A DNA stretch of 53,225 bases from CAZMXS01 sp964570325 (GTDB lineage: Bacteria; Verrucomicrobiota; Kiritimatiellia; CAIQIC01; CAZMXS01): the NCBI GenBank assembly GCA_964570325.1, contig CAZMXS010000027.1:1-53225 (forward strand). Reading direction: 5' to 3'. The translations under genes and the position numbers were made by a program. Below the pieces are notes generated by a model, which worked only from the letters and a program-made list of their open reading frames with translations, was not told the DNA's origin and searched no databases. Shown piece after piece: positions 32,696 to 42,515 of this stretch. Each line of letters starts with the position of its first letter. Position 1 is the first letter of the stretch.

Positions 32696-35359
32696 ATGGC
32701 CGTGTATCCTTTTCAAGCGATCGAGGCGAAGTGGCAGCGCTATTGGGCGGAAAACGAGACCTTCAAGGCTCCCGCGCGTCCGGACCCGGCCCGGCCGAAG
32801 TTCTACGTTCTCGACATGTTCCCGTACCCGAGCGGCGCGGGTCTGCACGTTGGCCATCCCGAGGGCTACACGGCGACCGACATCGTTGCCCGCTATAAGC
32901 GGATGCGGGGCTGCAATGTGTTGCACCCGATGGGCTATGACTCATTTGGGTTGCCGGCCCAGCAATATGCCGTCGAGCACGGCATCCATCCGCGCGTCAC
33001 GACTGAGCGCAACATTGCCAACATCGAGCGCCAGATCAAGATGTTCGGCTTTTCCTACGACTGGTCGCGCCGGTTGGCCACGACCGATCCGGACTACTAC
33101 CGCTGGACCCAATGGATTTTCCTGCAGATGTTCAATGCCTGGTATGATCCCGGCGCGCGCCGGGCCCGGCCGATTGCCGAACTGGAGCGGCAATTGAAAT
33201 CGCAGGGTCTGACCGGCGCGGCTTTGCGCCAGGCCGTGGACGAGCGGCGCCTGGCCTACATGGCGGAGGTGCCGGTGAACTGGTGCCCGGCGCTGGGGAC
33301 GGTTTTGGCCAATGAGGAGGTCACCAACGAGGGCCGCTCCGAACGCGGCAACCATCCGGTGTACCGGCGCGCGTTGAAGCAGTGGATGCTGCGGATCACC
33401 GCTTATGCCGAGCGGTTGGTCGAAGACCTCGCGCAGGTGGACTGGCCCGAATCCATCAAGCTCATGCAGCGCAATTGGGTTGGGCGCTCGGAGGGAGCGG
33501 AAGTCCATTTCCAATTGCTAAATGACAATGGTCAAATTGTCGTTTATACGACGCGGCCCGACACGCTCTTCGGCGCCACGTACATGGTGCTGGCGCCGGA
33601 ACATCCGCTGGTTGGGAAGATTGCCACGGCGGAACAATTGCCGGCGGTGCTCGCGTATGTCGAGCAGGCGGGGCGCAAGTCCGAACTGGAGCGAATGGCG
33701 GACACGAAGGAGAAGACCGGAGTCTTTACCGGTGCGTACGCGATCAATCCGGTGAATCAGCAGCGGATTCCGGTCTGGGTCGCGGACTACGTGATGATGG
33801 GCTATGGCACCGGCGCGATCATGGCCGTACCTGCGCACGACACGCGCGATTTTGAGTTCGCCACGAAGTTCAAGCTGCCGATCGTGCAGGTGGTTCAGCC
33901 GCCGGCCGGTCGGGACTGGCGCGGCTATGTAGACGAAGGTATCGCCGTCAATTCCGGGAAGTACGACGGTTTGCCCACGGCGGAATTCAAGCAGCGCATC
34001 ACCGCCGATCTGGAGGCGCAGGGGCTCGGCCGATTCGCGGTGAACTACAAGCTGCGCGACTGGATTTTCAGCCGGCAGTGGTATTGGGGCGAGCCGTTCC
34101 CGATTGTCCACTGCGACACGTGCGGCGCCGTCGGCCTGCCGCCGGACCAGTTGCCGCTGCGCCTGCCGGATCTGGACGATTTCACGCCGGCGGCCAGCGA
34201 TGATCCCGCGGCGCCGCCGCAGCCGCCGCTGGGTCGAGTTCGGGATTGGGCTGCGACCCCGTGCCCGGCGTGCGGCCGGCCGGCCCGTCGCGAGTTGAAT
34301 GCGATGCCGCAGTGGGCCGGTTCCTGCTGGTATTACCTGCGCTATCTTGATCCTAAAAACGACCGATGCTTCTGCGACCCGGAAATCGAGCGCTATTGGA
34401 TGAGCCCGAACGGGGTGGATCTTTACGTCGGCGGCGCGGAGCATGCCGTGTTGCACCTGCTTTATGCGCGGTTCTGGCACAAAGTGCTGTTTGATCTGGG
34501 CCATGTTTCGGGCCCGGAACCGTTCGGGAAATTGTTCAATCAGGGCATGATTCGCAGCTTTGCTTATCGTGACAAACGCGGCGTCTGCGTCGCCTATGAC
34601 CAGGTGGATTTGAGCGGCGACAAACCCCGCCACAAGGCCACCGGCGAAGAGTTGACTGAATCGGTCGAAAAGATGTCCAAGAGCCTGAAAAACGTCGTCA
34701 ATCCCGACGAGGTCATCCGCGAATACGGCGCGGACACTTTCCGGCTGTATGAGATGTTCATGGGCCCGCTGGCCGATTCAAAGCCGTGGGACACGCGCAA
34801 CGTGCCCGGCGTGCACCGGTTTCTCAACCGCGTTTGGCGGATGGTGGTCGGCGATGAGGACCATGCCGCTCTGGTAATGGAGGAACCGGCGGATGCAGAA
34901 CTGGAGCGCGAGCTCAACCGGCTGATCAAAAAGGTCACCGAGGACGTTGAGGGTATGAAGTTTAACACGGCCATTGCCGCGATGATGGAATTCGTGAACA
35001 CCGTGTATCGAACGGAAAAAATCCAGCGCGGCCAAGCCGAGCGTTTCCTGCTGCTGTTGGCGCCGTTTGCGCCTCATCTGGCCGAGGAGCTCTGGGCGCG
35101 GTTGGGCCATGCCGACAGCCTGGCTTTCGCGCCCTGGCCGCAGGCTAACGAGTCGTTGCTCGGCGAGGCGGTTATCGAAATTCCGGTGCAAGTCAATGGC
35201 AAGCTACGCGCGGTGATTCAAATCCCGTCCGCCGCCGCCCCGGCGGATATTATGGCGGCGGCCCGGGCGGCCCCCGGCGTGGCGCCGCACCTGGCCGGTA
35301 AAACGGTGCGCAAGGAGATTTACGTGCCGGGGAAGATGATCAACCTGGTGGTGGGTTGA
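32696..35359 (+). CDS. leuS: Leucyl-tRNA synthetase
   Basis: An 887-residue class I synthetase charging tRNA-Leu. N-terminus YPFQAIEAKWQRYWAENETF; HIGH-type motif PYPSGAGLHVGHPEGYTATD (about 43-62); CP1 editing domain with VYTTRPDTLFGATYMVLAPE and GTGAIMAVPAHDTRDFEFA; WYLRYLDPKN-type zinc/catalytic region (SCWYYLRYLDPKND); KMSKS at about 657 (EKMSKSLKNVVNPD); anticodon and C-terminal domains. Length is normal for bacteria. ATG 32696 has GGAAGGAAG just upstream; the frame is open 390 bases further but that part is not homologous. Confidence 0.97.
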   Translation: MAVYPFQAIEAKWQRYWAENETFKAPARPDPARPKFYVLDMFPYPSGAGLHVGHPEGYTATDIVARYKRMRGCNVLHPMGYDSFGLPAQQYAVEHGIHPRVTTERNIANIERQIKMFGFSYDWSRRLATTDPDYYRWTQWIFLQMFNAWYDPGARRARPIAELERQLKSQGLTGAALRQAVDERRLAYMAEVPVNWCPALGTVLANEEVTNEGRSERGNHPVYRRALKQWMLRITAYAERLVEDLAQVDWPESIKLMQRNWVGRSEGAEVHFQLLNDNGQIVVYTTRPDTLFGATYMVLAPEHPLVGKIATAEQLPAVLAYVEQAGRKSELERMADTKEKTGVFTGAYAINPVNQQRIPVWVADYVMMGYGTGAIMAVPAHDTRDFEFATKFKLPIVQVVQPPAGRDWRGYVDEGIAVNSGKYDGLPTAEFKQRITADLEAQGLGRFAVNYKLRDWIFSRQWYWGEPFPIVHCDTCGAVGLPPDQLPLRLPDLDDFTPAASDDPAAPPQPPLGRVRDWAATPCPACGRPARRELNAMPQWAGSCWYYLRYLDPKNDRCFCDPEIERYWMSPNGVDLYVGGAEHAVLHLLYARFWHKVLFDLGHVSGPEPFGKLFNQGMIRSFAYRDKRGVCVAYDQVDLSGDKPRHKATGEELTESVEKMSKSLKNVVNPDEVIREYGADTFRLYEMFMGPLADSKPWDTRNVPGVHRFLNRVWRMVVGDEDHAALVMEEPADAELERELNRLIKKVTEDVEGMKFNTAIAAMMEFVNTVYRTEKIQRGQAERFLLLLAPFAPHLAEELWARLGHADSLAFAPWPQANESLLGEAVIEIPVQVNGKLRAVIQIPSAAAPADIMAAARAAPGVAPHLAGKTVRKEIYVPGKMINLVVG

Positions 35360-35397
35360 CCCTGGCCCGTCACAAATCAAGCGGGAGTGTCAAGATA

Positions 35398-36366
35398 ATG
35401 AATATGCATATGCGAAGTATGGCGTTGGCCATGTTGTTGTCCGCGGCGATCGGCGCGCATGGGCAGGGGCGCGTGGCCTTCACGGAGGGTAATGCCGGTA
35501 TCGCCCAGGAATTGACCGAGGCGGCGCGCGCCCAGGCGGAATTGGACGCGCCGCCGCGGGAGTATCCGATGGTCGCCGGCGCCTTGAGTTACACGCCGCG
35601 CGCCGGCGCGGTGAGCCGAAAAGGGGACGTGAGCGTACTGCGCGAGGGGTTCGCCGCCGGCATTCCATTGTTCGGTTTTTTGGATGGACAGTTCTCGCTG
35701 GCGGTGGATCAGGAGTTCAGCCAGTACCGCTTTTCGAGCGACGCGCCGATCAACAAGGACGCGCTGGACAACGGCTCGATTACTCGTTTTGGCGTGAATT
35801 ACCGGTTGCGGATTGACGATGACTGGGCGGCTTTTGCCGCAGGCGGTCTGGCGTTTTCCCAGACCGGTATTTCGAGTTGGGATTATGCCCGCTCCGGCGG
35901 CGGCTTTATCGGCGCGCGCCGGCAGATTACCCCCGATTTCGCCTTCTCGCTGGGGGTGCTCGGCCGCTCCCGCCTGGAGGATAGTCCGATCTTTCTGCCT
36001 ATCCCCGGTATTGACTGGCGCATTACCGATCGCGTCACATTGCGCACGGCGCAGGGGGCCACCTTGCAGGTGCAACTGGACGAGACCCGCCAATGGTTCG
36101 CCGATTTGACGGCCAATTATGAATGGCGCGAATTCCGGCTCGACGATGATAAAGGTAATCCGCATGCCGATAACGTCGTCACGGATCAGCGTGTTCCGAT
36201 TGTGGCGGGGATCGCTTACAATCCGTTGCCGCTGCTGGTGGCCCGCGTTTATGCGGGTGTCGTCGCCTGGCAGGAGTACCAATTACGCGGGGGGGACGAG
36301 AAGCTGGATTCCTTCCGGACCGACGCGATGATCACGATGGGCGCCAGTCTCGCGCTCAAGTTCTGA
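35398..36366 (+). CDS. Outer-membrane beta-barrel-like protein
   Basis: A 322-residue protein with a signal peptide (MRSMALAMLLSAAIGAHGQ) and then amphipathic strands (ITRFGVNYRLRIDDDWAAFA, FAFSLGVLGRSRLED, WFADLTANYEWREFRLD, LLVARVYAGVVAWQEYQL) ending in ALKF, the C-terminal Phe that targets barrels to the outer membrane. DUF-type barrel proteins of this size are common in this bacterial group; substrate unknown. GGAG lies 10 bases before ATG 35398. It begins 38 bases after leuS. Confidence 0.7.
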   Translation: MNMHMRSMALAMLLSAAIGAHGQGRVAFTEGNAGIAQELTEAARAQAELDAPPREYPMVAGALSYTPRAGAVSRKGDVSVLREGFAAGIPLFGFLDGQFSLAVDQEFSQYRFSSDAPINKDALDNGSITRFGVNYRLRIDDDWAAFAAGGLAFSQTGISSWDYARSGGGFIGARRQITPDFAFSLGVLGRSRLEDSPIFLPIPGIDWRITDRVTLRTAQGATLQVQLDETRQWFADLTANYEWREFRLDDDKGNPHADNVVTDQRVPIVAGIAYNPLPLLVARVYAGVVAWQEYQLRGGDEKLDSFRTDAMITMGASLALKF

Positions 36367-36415
36367 CCCGCGCAATTAGCTGGTGGTTTCGAGCGGCGGC
36401 TGGTACTCTGTCGGC

Positions 36416-36436
36416 AAGGAAGGGAGGCGCTTCCTT
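36416..36436 (+). terminator. Hairpin between barrel gene and hybrid kinase
   Basis: AAGGAAG (36416-36422) pairs with CTTCCTT (36430-36436) across a seven-base loop, 50 bases after the barrel stop and 14 before the kinase ATG. Only a short T/C stretch follows, so termination strength is doubtful; it could also act on the kinase leader. Confidence 0.35.
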
Positions 36437-36449
36437 CTTCAATGGAATT

Positions 36450-39431
36450 ATGAGCCGATTCCTGATCGCCCAGTTGGATTATATTCAATTTGTCGCTGGC
36501 CTGCTGTTCGTTTTTTTGGCCGCCGTCAGTTTCACGCTCGGCCGCCGCCGGGCGTTTGATCTTGACTGGCCGGCTTTCGGTTGGTTTGCGCTGTTGGCGG
36601 GGTGGGGCGAATGGCTAGAGATGGTGGCCGGCGGGCTGGGGGAGACGCCGGGGTTGACGGGCTTGCGCGCCTTGTCTGCGGCGGCTCTCTTCGCTTTTGC
36701 GCGCCCGGCGCTGCCGGCGCATTTTCAAAACCCTTGGTGGTATATCGGGCCGGCCGTGTTTGCAATCCTTGGGGTGTGGGGCGGATTGGCCGGCATGGAT
36801 GCGGCAATTCGCTATGTCTTGGCGCTGCCGGCCGGGGGGCTGGCGGCCTGGGCGCTGGCGCGGCAGGCCCGGCAACGGGCCGGCCAGCCGGGCGCCGGGC
36901 GGTTGTATCTGGCGGCCGGTTCACTGGCCGCACTGGCCGTGGTGATGGCGCTGGGGGGGGCGCCGGCGCCTTTTTTCCCGCTGCACCGAGTCAACGAGGT
37001 CAGCTTGTTGCGCTACAGCGGGATGCCGGCCGAGTTTTTGAGATTGATTTGCGGCTTGTTGTTGGCCGGGGCCGTCATGCTGGCCCTGCACCTGCAGGCC
37101 CGCAATGGGGCAGTCCGATTCCATGCGCGTGACCGCATTACCATGCTTGGGATCGTGGCGCTGGCTGGGGTGCTGGTGGTGGGCTGGCTGTTGACCGAAG
37201 CGGTCGGCGGATATGGGGCGGCGGAACGTCAGCGCGATTTGCTGGATCGGGTGGTCACGGCGGCGACGGCGCTGAATCCGGCGGATGTGGCCGCTCTGGA
37301 AGGGGCGCCCGGCGACACCGCCAATCCCCGTTGGCGTTTTCTGCGCCGCGTTTTGGCTAACTTGCATGCGTTGTCCCCCCGCATCCGCTTTGTTTACCTG
37401 ATGGGGCGGCGCGGCGCGGATATTATCTTTCTCGCCGATTCCGAGCCGGAGTTTTCGGAGGACTATTCGCCGCCGGGGCAGGTTTATGGCGAGGCGAGCG
37501 AACAACTGAAAGCGGTGTTTGATCATGGCCGCGCGATTTGGGAGGGGCCCGCCCGGGACCGGTGGGGAGTCTGGATGTCCGGCCTGGCGCCGGTATCCGA
37601 TCCGGACACAGGGGGCGTCCTCGCGGTGCTGGGGATGGATATTGATGCCACGGAGTGGAACGATGCGATTGCCTACCACCGGTTGGCGGCGATTGGGCTG
37701 ACACTGGCGTTGAGCCTGTTGGCGTTGGGTTTGTTTGTCGGATTGCAGATGGGGCGGCAAACGGCGGATGAATTGCGGTGCGCCAAGGTGGAAGCAGAGG
37801 ATGCCAACCAGCAATTGGAGGCTGCGCTCGCGCGGGCCAATCAGTTGGCGGTCCAGGCGGCGGTCGCCGACCAGGCCAAGAGTGAGTTTCTCGCCAATAT
37901 GAGCCACGAAATCCGCACCCCGATGAATGCCGTGGTCGGCATGACGGGGATTCTTCTGGATACTCCGCTCACGCCCGAACAGCGGGATTGTGTCGAGACC
38001 ATTCGCAATAGCGGTGATATTTTGCTCAACGTCATCAACGACATCCTCGATTTTTCCAAGATTGAGGCCGGCAAATTACACTTGGATGCATCGCCATTTT
38101 CCATTCAGAGCGCGGTGGAAGCGGTGTTGGATTTGCTCGGTGAGCGAGCGACCGTCAAAGGCATTGAACTGACCGGCTGGGTGCGCGAGGATGTGCCGGC
38201 GGTGGTGCGGGGCGACGAGGCGCGCCTGCGGCAGATCCTGATCAACCTGGTCGGCAACGCGATCAAGTTCACCGAAAAGGGCGAGGTGGTCTTGGAGGCG
38301 GTTGCGCTGCCGGGCGCGGCGGCGCCGGAAGGCGGCGCGCGGGTCCGGTTCACGGTGCGGGACACCGGAATTGGCATCGCGCCGGAGGATCAGCAAAAAT
38401 TGTTTGAGGCATTTACCCAGCTTGATTCCTCCGCCAGTCGGCAACACGGCGGCACGGGTCTGGGCTTGGCGATTTGCGCGCGCCTCGTGCGCCTGATGAA
38501 TGGGCAGATCGGAGTGGAAAGCGCGCTGGGCCAGGGGGCCTTGTTCTGGTTTGAGATTCCCTTCCAAGGGGCGCGCAGCGACGAATTGTCACTGTGCCAG
38601 AGCCTGGCTGGACTGCGCCTGCTGGTGGTGGACGACAACGCAACGAACCGCCGGATCCTGGAGCATCAATTGAAAGGGTGGGGCGCGTTGCCCGTGAGCG
38701 CGGCCGATGGCGCCGCGGCACTGGCGCTGCTGGAGCAGGCGTTGCGGGCGGGCGAAACCTTCGCGGCGGTCCTCGTGGATATGCGCATGCCCGGCATGAA
38801 CGGCTTGGCATTGACTCAACGGATTCGCCAGATGTGGCCGGCTGACCGGCCCCTGCGGATCATCATGTTGACCTCGCTCGGGCAGTTTTCCCAGGGTGAC
38901 AATTGGAAGCGAACGGGTTTGGACGCCATGTTGACCAAGCCGGTCAAGGCTTCGCAGTTGCTGGCCTGCCTGCGGCAGCAACTGGCGTTGTCGGCGGCGG
39001 CTCCCGCGCCGGCCGCGCCGGCTGCGCCGCCGGCATCCCGGCTGGGCGCGTTGCGCTATCTGCTCGTTGAGGATAATCTGGTCAATCAGAAAGTCACGCT
39101 CAAGCAGATGGCCGGCATGGGTTGTAAAGTGGATTGCGCGTTGAATGGCCGCGCGGCGGTTGAGCGCTGCCAGCAACAGGCTTATGACATCATTCTGATG
39201 GATTGCCAGATGCCGGAACTGGATGGCTACGAGGCCACGCGCGCGATCCGCCGCCTGGCCGGGCCGGCTTCGCGATCGGTTATTATCGCCATGACCGCGC
39301 ACGCCTTGGAAGGCGACCGCGAAAAGTGCCTTGCCGCCGGCATGGATGACTACCTGGCCAAACCCGTTCGAGTCGAAGAACTGCGGGCCATTTTGGAAAA
39401 ATGGGCCGCCGCCAGAGGAGGTGCAACATGA
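36450..39431 (+). CDS. Hybrid sensor histidine kinase with two receivers
   Basis: A 993-residue membrane kinase. Residues about 5-250 contain seven or so membrane segments. A sensor-like loop (about 255-410; ERQRDLLDRVVTAATALNPA, IRFVYLMGRRGADIIFLADS) and another membrane span lead into HisKA (H about 486, NMSHEIRTPMNAVVGM) and HATPase (NLVGNAIKFTEKGE, DTGIGIAPED, GTGLGLAICARLV). Two receivers follow, with Asp at about 776 (VDMRMPG) and 918 (MDCQMPELDG). No Hpt domain is fused. The stop overlaps the glycogen phosphorylase start by 4 bases, and an Hpt protein follows that gene. This suggests one phosphorelay linked to carbon storage. Signal unknown. Confidence 0.92.
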   Translation: MSRFLIAQLDYIQFVAGLLFVFLAAVSFTLGRRRAFDLDWPAFGWFALLAGWGEWLEMVAGGLGETPGLTGLRALSAAALFAFARPALPAHFQNPWWYIGPAVFAILGVWGGLAGMDAAIRYVLALPAGGLAAWALARQARQRAGQPGAGRLYLAAGSLAALAVVMALGGAPAPFFPLHRVNEVSLLRYSGMPAEFLRLICGLLLAGAVMLALHLQARNGAVRFHARDRITMLGIVALAGVLVVGWLLTEAVGGYGAAERQRDLLDRVVTAATALNPADVAALEGAPGDTANPRWRFLRRVLANLHALSPRIRFVYLMGRRGADIIFLADSEPEFSEDYSPPGQVYGEASEQLKAVFDHGRAIWEGPARDRWGVWMSGLAPVSDPDTGGVLAVLGMDIDATEWNDAIAYHRLAAIGLTLALSLLALGLFVGLQMGRQTADELRCAKVEAEDANQQLEAALARANQLAVQAAVADQAKSEFLANMSHEIRTPMNAVVGMTGILLDTPLTPEQRDCVETIRNSGDILLNVINDILDFSKIEAGKLHLDASPFSIQSAVEAVLDLLGERATVKGIELTGWVREDVPAVVRGDEARLRQILINLVGNAIKFTEKGEVVLEAVALPGAAAPEGGARVRFTVRDTGIGIAPEDQQKLFEAFTQLDSSASRQHGGTGLGLAICARLVRLMNGQIGVESALGQGALFWFEIPFQGARSDELSLCQSLAGLRLLVVDDNATNRRILEHQLKGWGALPVSAADGAAALALLEQALRAGETFAAVLVDMRMPGMNGLALTQRIRQMWPADRPLRIIMLTSLGQFSQGDNWKRTGLDAMLTKPVKASQLLACLRQQLALSAAAPAPAAPAAPPASRLGALRYLLVEDNLVNQKVTLKQMAGMGCKVDCALNGRAAVERCQQQAYDIILMDCQMPELDGYEATRAIRRLAGPASRSVIIAMTAHALEGDREKCLAAGMDDYLAKPVRVEELRAILEKWAAARGGAT

Positions 39432-41956
39432 AGTCCGCCAAAGTCTCCGCCGCCGCGCCGGTGACGGCCGCCGCTTTGTGTGAACGGTATTACTTTCATC
39501 TGAAATACTCGCGCTGCAAGGATACGCGGACGGCGACCGACTACGACAAGCTGGTCAGCCTGGCCCATGCCATTCGCGATCTTGCAATGGACCGAATGAT
39601 TGATACCCAGCGGGCTTACCTGGACCGGGATGTCAAGCGGGTTTACTACCTTTCAATGGAATTCCTGATCGGCCGTTTGCTGTCAAACAACATTCTCTCG
39701 CTGGGGGTCATGGATGCCACCCGGCAGGCTTGCGCACGGTTGGGCCTGGATTTCAGCGCGCTTTGCGGCGAGGAACCGGATGCCGGTCTGGGCAACGGCG
39801 GCTTGGGCCGGCTGGCCGCGTGTTATCTGGATTCCCTCGCGACGCTCGAGTATCCGGGCTATGGCTATGGTATCCGCTATGAACACGGCATGTTCCGCCA
39901 GGAGTTCTCCAACGGCTGGCAGACCGAGCGCCCGGACGACTGGCTGCGCTTCGGCAATCCGTGGGAGATGGTGCGGCCCGAATACACGCTTCCCGTCCTG
40001 GTCTTCGGCCAGGTCGAGCCGATGCGGAAACCGGGTGGAGCGACGGACTGGGTTTGGAAGGATTGGCAGATGTTCGAGGGCGTGCCCTATGACATCCCGG
40101 TCATCGGCTACGGGGTCAACAACGTGAACATCCTGCGCTTGTGGAGTTCGCGCGCGGCCGAAGGGTTCCGGCTCGACGTGTTCAACCAAGGCGAATACAT
40201 CAAGGCGGTTGAGGAAAAAAACTGGGCGGAGACTGTTTCCAAGGTGCTGTATCCCTCCGAGAACACTTATGCCGGCCGGACCCTGCGGCTGGTGCAGGAG
40301 TACTTCCTGGTGGCCTGCTCGGTGCGCGACCTCATGCGGCGCTACAAGAAGAATCATCGCAGTTGGTCGGAGTTTGCCGCGAAAAACGCGATCCAGATGA
40401 ATGATACCCATCCGGCGTTGACCGTTGCCGAACTGATGCGCTTCTTTGTGGATGAGGAACGCCTGCCCTGGGAGACGGCTTGGGATATCACCGTCAAAAC
40501 CTGCGGCTATACCAATCACACCTTGCTGCCCGAGGCGCTGGAGAAATGGCCGGTGCCGCTGTTTGAACACGTCCTGCCGCGTCATCTGAAGATCATCTAT
40601 GAGATCAACCAGCGTTTCCTGGGCGAGGTGATTCGGCTGTATCCGAACGATGAGGGCCGCGTGCAACGCATGTCCCTGATCGAGGAGGGTGGGGAAAAGC
40701 AGGTGCGCATGGCCAACCTGGCGATGGTCGGCAGCCACTCGATCAACGGCGTTGCCGCCCTGCACACCCAGTTGCTCAAATCCACGGTGGTTCCCGACTT
40801 CGCGCAGATGTGGCCGGAACGCTTCAATAACAAGACCAATGGCGTGACTCAGCGCCGCTGGCTATTGCACGCCAATCCCGGCCTGGCCGGATTGATCACC
40901 GACACGATCGGCGACGGATGGGTGCGCGACCTTGACCAGCTCAAAGGGCTGGAGCCCCTGGCGCGGAAGGAGTCCTTTCGCCGCGCGTTTGCCGCGGTCA
41001 AGCGGGCCAACAAGGAACAACTGGCCGCCGTGATCCGGGACACGACCGGCGTTGAGGTGGACCCGGATTCCTTGTTTGACGTGCAGGTCAAGCGTCTACA
41101 CGAATACAAGCGCCAGTTGCTCAACGCCCTGCACATCATCACGCTCTACCGGCGCATCCAGGCGGACCCGCGCGCCGATGTGACGCCGCGCACGTTCATC
41201 TTCGGCGCCAAGTCCGCGCCCGGCTACCACATGGCCAAGTTGATCATCAAGTTGATCAACAACCTGGCCGGCGTAATCAACTCCGACGCCCGGGTTGGCG
41301 GCCGGCTGAAGGTGGTGTTCATTCCGGACTATAATGTGTCGCTCGCTGAACGAATCATCCCGGCGGCGGATCTGTCCGAGCAGATCTCCACCGCCGGCAA
41401 GGAGGCTTCGGGCACCGGCAACATGAAGCTGGCGCTCAACGGCGCGCTGACCATCGGCACCTGGGACGGCGCCAATATCGAGATTGCCGAGGCGGTCGGT
41501 CTGGACAACATTTTCATCTTCGGCCGCCGCGCGGAGGAACTGGCGCGCTGGAATGCGGAACACACCTATCGGCCGTGGGATTGGTATAACCGTGACGCCG
41601 AACTGCGCGGGGTGATGGACAGCCTGCGCGGCAACGAGTTCTGTCCCCGCGAGCCCGGTTTGTTCGCCGATATCTTTCGGGTGCTGACCGACTGGGGCGA
41701 TCCGTATTTCCAGCTGGCTGACTACCGCGATTATTTGGACACCCAGCAACGCGTTTCCAATCTTTTCAACCGGCCCGCGGAATGGTGCGCCAAAGCCATT
41801 CTGAATGTTGCCCGGATGGGTTGGTTTTCCAGCGATCGGGCAGTGCGTGAATACGCGCGCGACATTTGGGGCGTGAAGCCGCTGCGCATTGTGCCGGAGG
41901 ACAAGGAGTGGCGGTTAGATCGGCCCAGGATCGCGTCCAAGCGCCGCCGTCGGTAA
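39428..41956 (+). CDS. glgP: Glycogen/maltodextrin phosphorylase
   Basis: An 842-residue GT35 enzyme releasing glucose-1-phosphate from alpha-1,4-glucans. Motifs: VYYLSMEFLIGRLLSNN, EPDAGLGNGGLGRLAACYLDS, FQMNDTHPAL-type (IQMNDTHPALTVAELMR), VGSHSINGVAALH, QRRWLLHANP, and the PLP lysine at about 667 in EASGTGNMKLALNGAL, then TIGTWDGANIEI. Full length, catalytic core intact. GAGGAGG ribosome site before ATG 39428 inside the end of the kinase gene. The translational overlap with a sensor kinase is unusual. The glucose-1-phosphate it makes is also the substrate of RfbA in the operon downstream. Confidence 0.96.
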   Translation: MKSAKVSAAAPVTAAALCERYYFHLKYSRCKDTRTATDYDKLVSLAHAIRDLAMDRMIDTQRAYLDRDVKRVYYLSMEFLIGRLLSNNILSLGVMDATRQACARLGLDFSALCGEEPDAGLGNGGLGRLAACYLDSLATLEYPGYGYGIRYEHGMFRQEFSNGWQTERPDDWLRFGNPWEMVRPEYTLPVLVFGQVEPMRKPGGATDWVWKDWQMFEGVPYDIPVIGYGVNNVNILRLWSSRAAEGFRLDVFNQGEYIKAVEEKNWAETVSKVLYPSENTYAGRTLRLVQEYFLVACSVRDLMRRYKKNHRSWSEFAAKNAIQMNDTHPALTVAELMRFFVDEERLPWETAWDITVKTCGYTNHTLLPEALEKWPVPLFEHVLPRHLKIIYEINQRFLGEVIRLYPNDEGRVQRMSLIEEGGEKQVRMANLAMVGSHSINGVAALHTQLLKSTVVPDFAQMWPERFNNKTNGVTQRRWLLHANPGLAGLITDTIGDGWVRDLDQLKGLEPLARKESFRRAFAAVKRANKEQLAAVIRDTTGVEVDPDSLFDVQVKRLHEYKRQLLNALHIITLYRRIQADPRADVTPRTFIFGAKSAPGYHMAKLIIKLINNLAGVINSDARVGGRLKVVFIPDYNVSLAERIIPAADLSEQISTAGKEASGTGNMKLALNGALTIGTWDGANIEIAEAVGLDNIFIFGRRAEELARWNAEHTYRPWDWYNRDAELRGVMDSLRGNEFCPREPGLFADIFRVLTDWGDPYFQLADYRDYLDTQQRVSNLFNRPAEWCAKAILNVARMGWFSSDRAVREYARDIWGVKPLRIVPEDKEWRLDRPRIASKRRRR

Positions 41957-42037
41957 GGCCGGACTGCCGGGTTGGTCGCTTGGCATAACGCGCCTCCCGG
42001 TTTGACTTTACGGATTCGTCCGAACACAATATGCACG

Positions 42038-42397
42038 ATGTCTGAAACCCCGGCTATTCCGGATCCGCTCGATTGGTTCGCGCCTTTGGTGCCGGACATT
42101 CGCGACCGTCTTGCCCCATACCAGGTGGACACATCGGCGGTGGACGCCGAGGTGCTGGCCATTTTTGTCGAGCAACTGCGCGAAATCATGGCTGGATTGT
42201 CTGTGGCCGTCGCGGGCGACGAGATGGGAGTTCGCCATGCCGCGCATTCATTGATGGGAATCGGCGGCACGGCGGGTTTTCCCAGTCTTTCCGTGGCGGG
42301 CGAAGAACTCAGCCGGGCCGCCAAGGCCGGTGATTTTCAGCGTTGCGCCGCGCTGGCGGCCCGGATCAGTGAATGGATGCGGGTCTTTGAGCATTGA
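42038..42397 (+). CDS. Hpt-domain phosphotransfer protein
   Basis: A 119-residue helical protein. H70 in VRHAAHSLMGIGGTAGF fits the Hpt motif (AHxLKG), followed by LSVAGEELSRAAKAGDFQRC as in standard Hpt bundles. Lys of HxLKG is Met here. Start at ATG 42038 (MSETPAIPDPLDWF); the frame is open a further 66 bases upstream. It lies 81 bases after glgP and two genes after a hybrid kinase that lacks Hpt, so it likely accepts phosphate from that kinase's receivers. The final regulator is not obvious. Confidence 0.8.
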   Translation: MSETPAIPDPLDWFAPLVPDIRDRLAPYQVDTSAVDAEVLAIFVEQLREIMAGLSVAVAGDEMGVRHAAHSLMGIGGTAGFPSLSVAGEELSRAAKAGDFQRCAALAARISEWMRVFEH

Positions 42398-42461
42398 TGC
42401 GACCCGCGCGCCCCGGTCGCTGCTGTGGAGTTGCGGCATGCATCCATCGGTCTTCTATTGA

Positions 42462-42485
42462 AATGCCCGCCATGCGTGGGGCATT
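42462..42485. promoter_or_regulatory. Hairpin before rfbD
   Basis: AATGCCC (42462-42468) pairs with GGGCATT (42479-42485), 30 bases before the rfbD ATG. It may end the previous transcript or serve as a regulator site; no T-run follows. Confidence 0.3.
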
Positions 42486-42515
42486 ATCCCGGCGCGGTCG
42501 GACAAAGGACAACCC

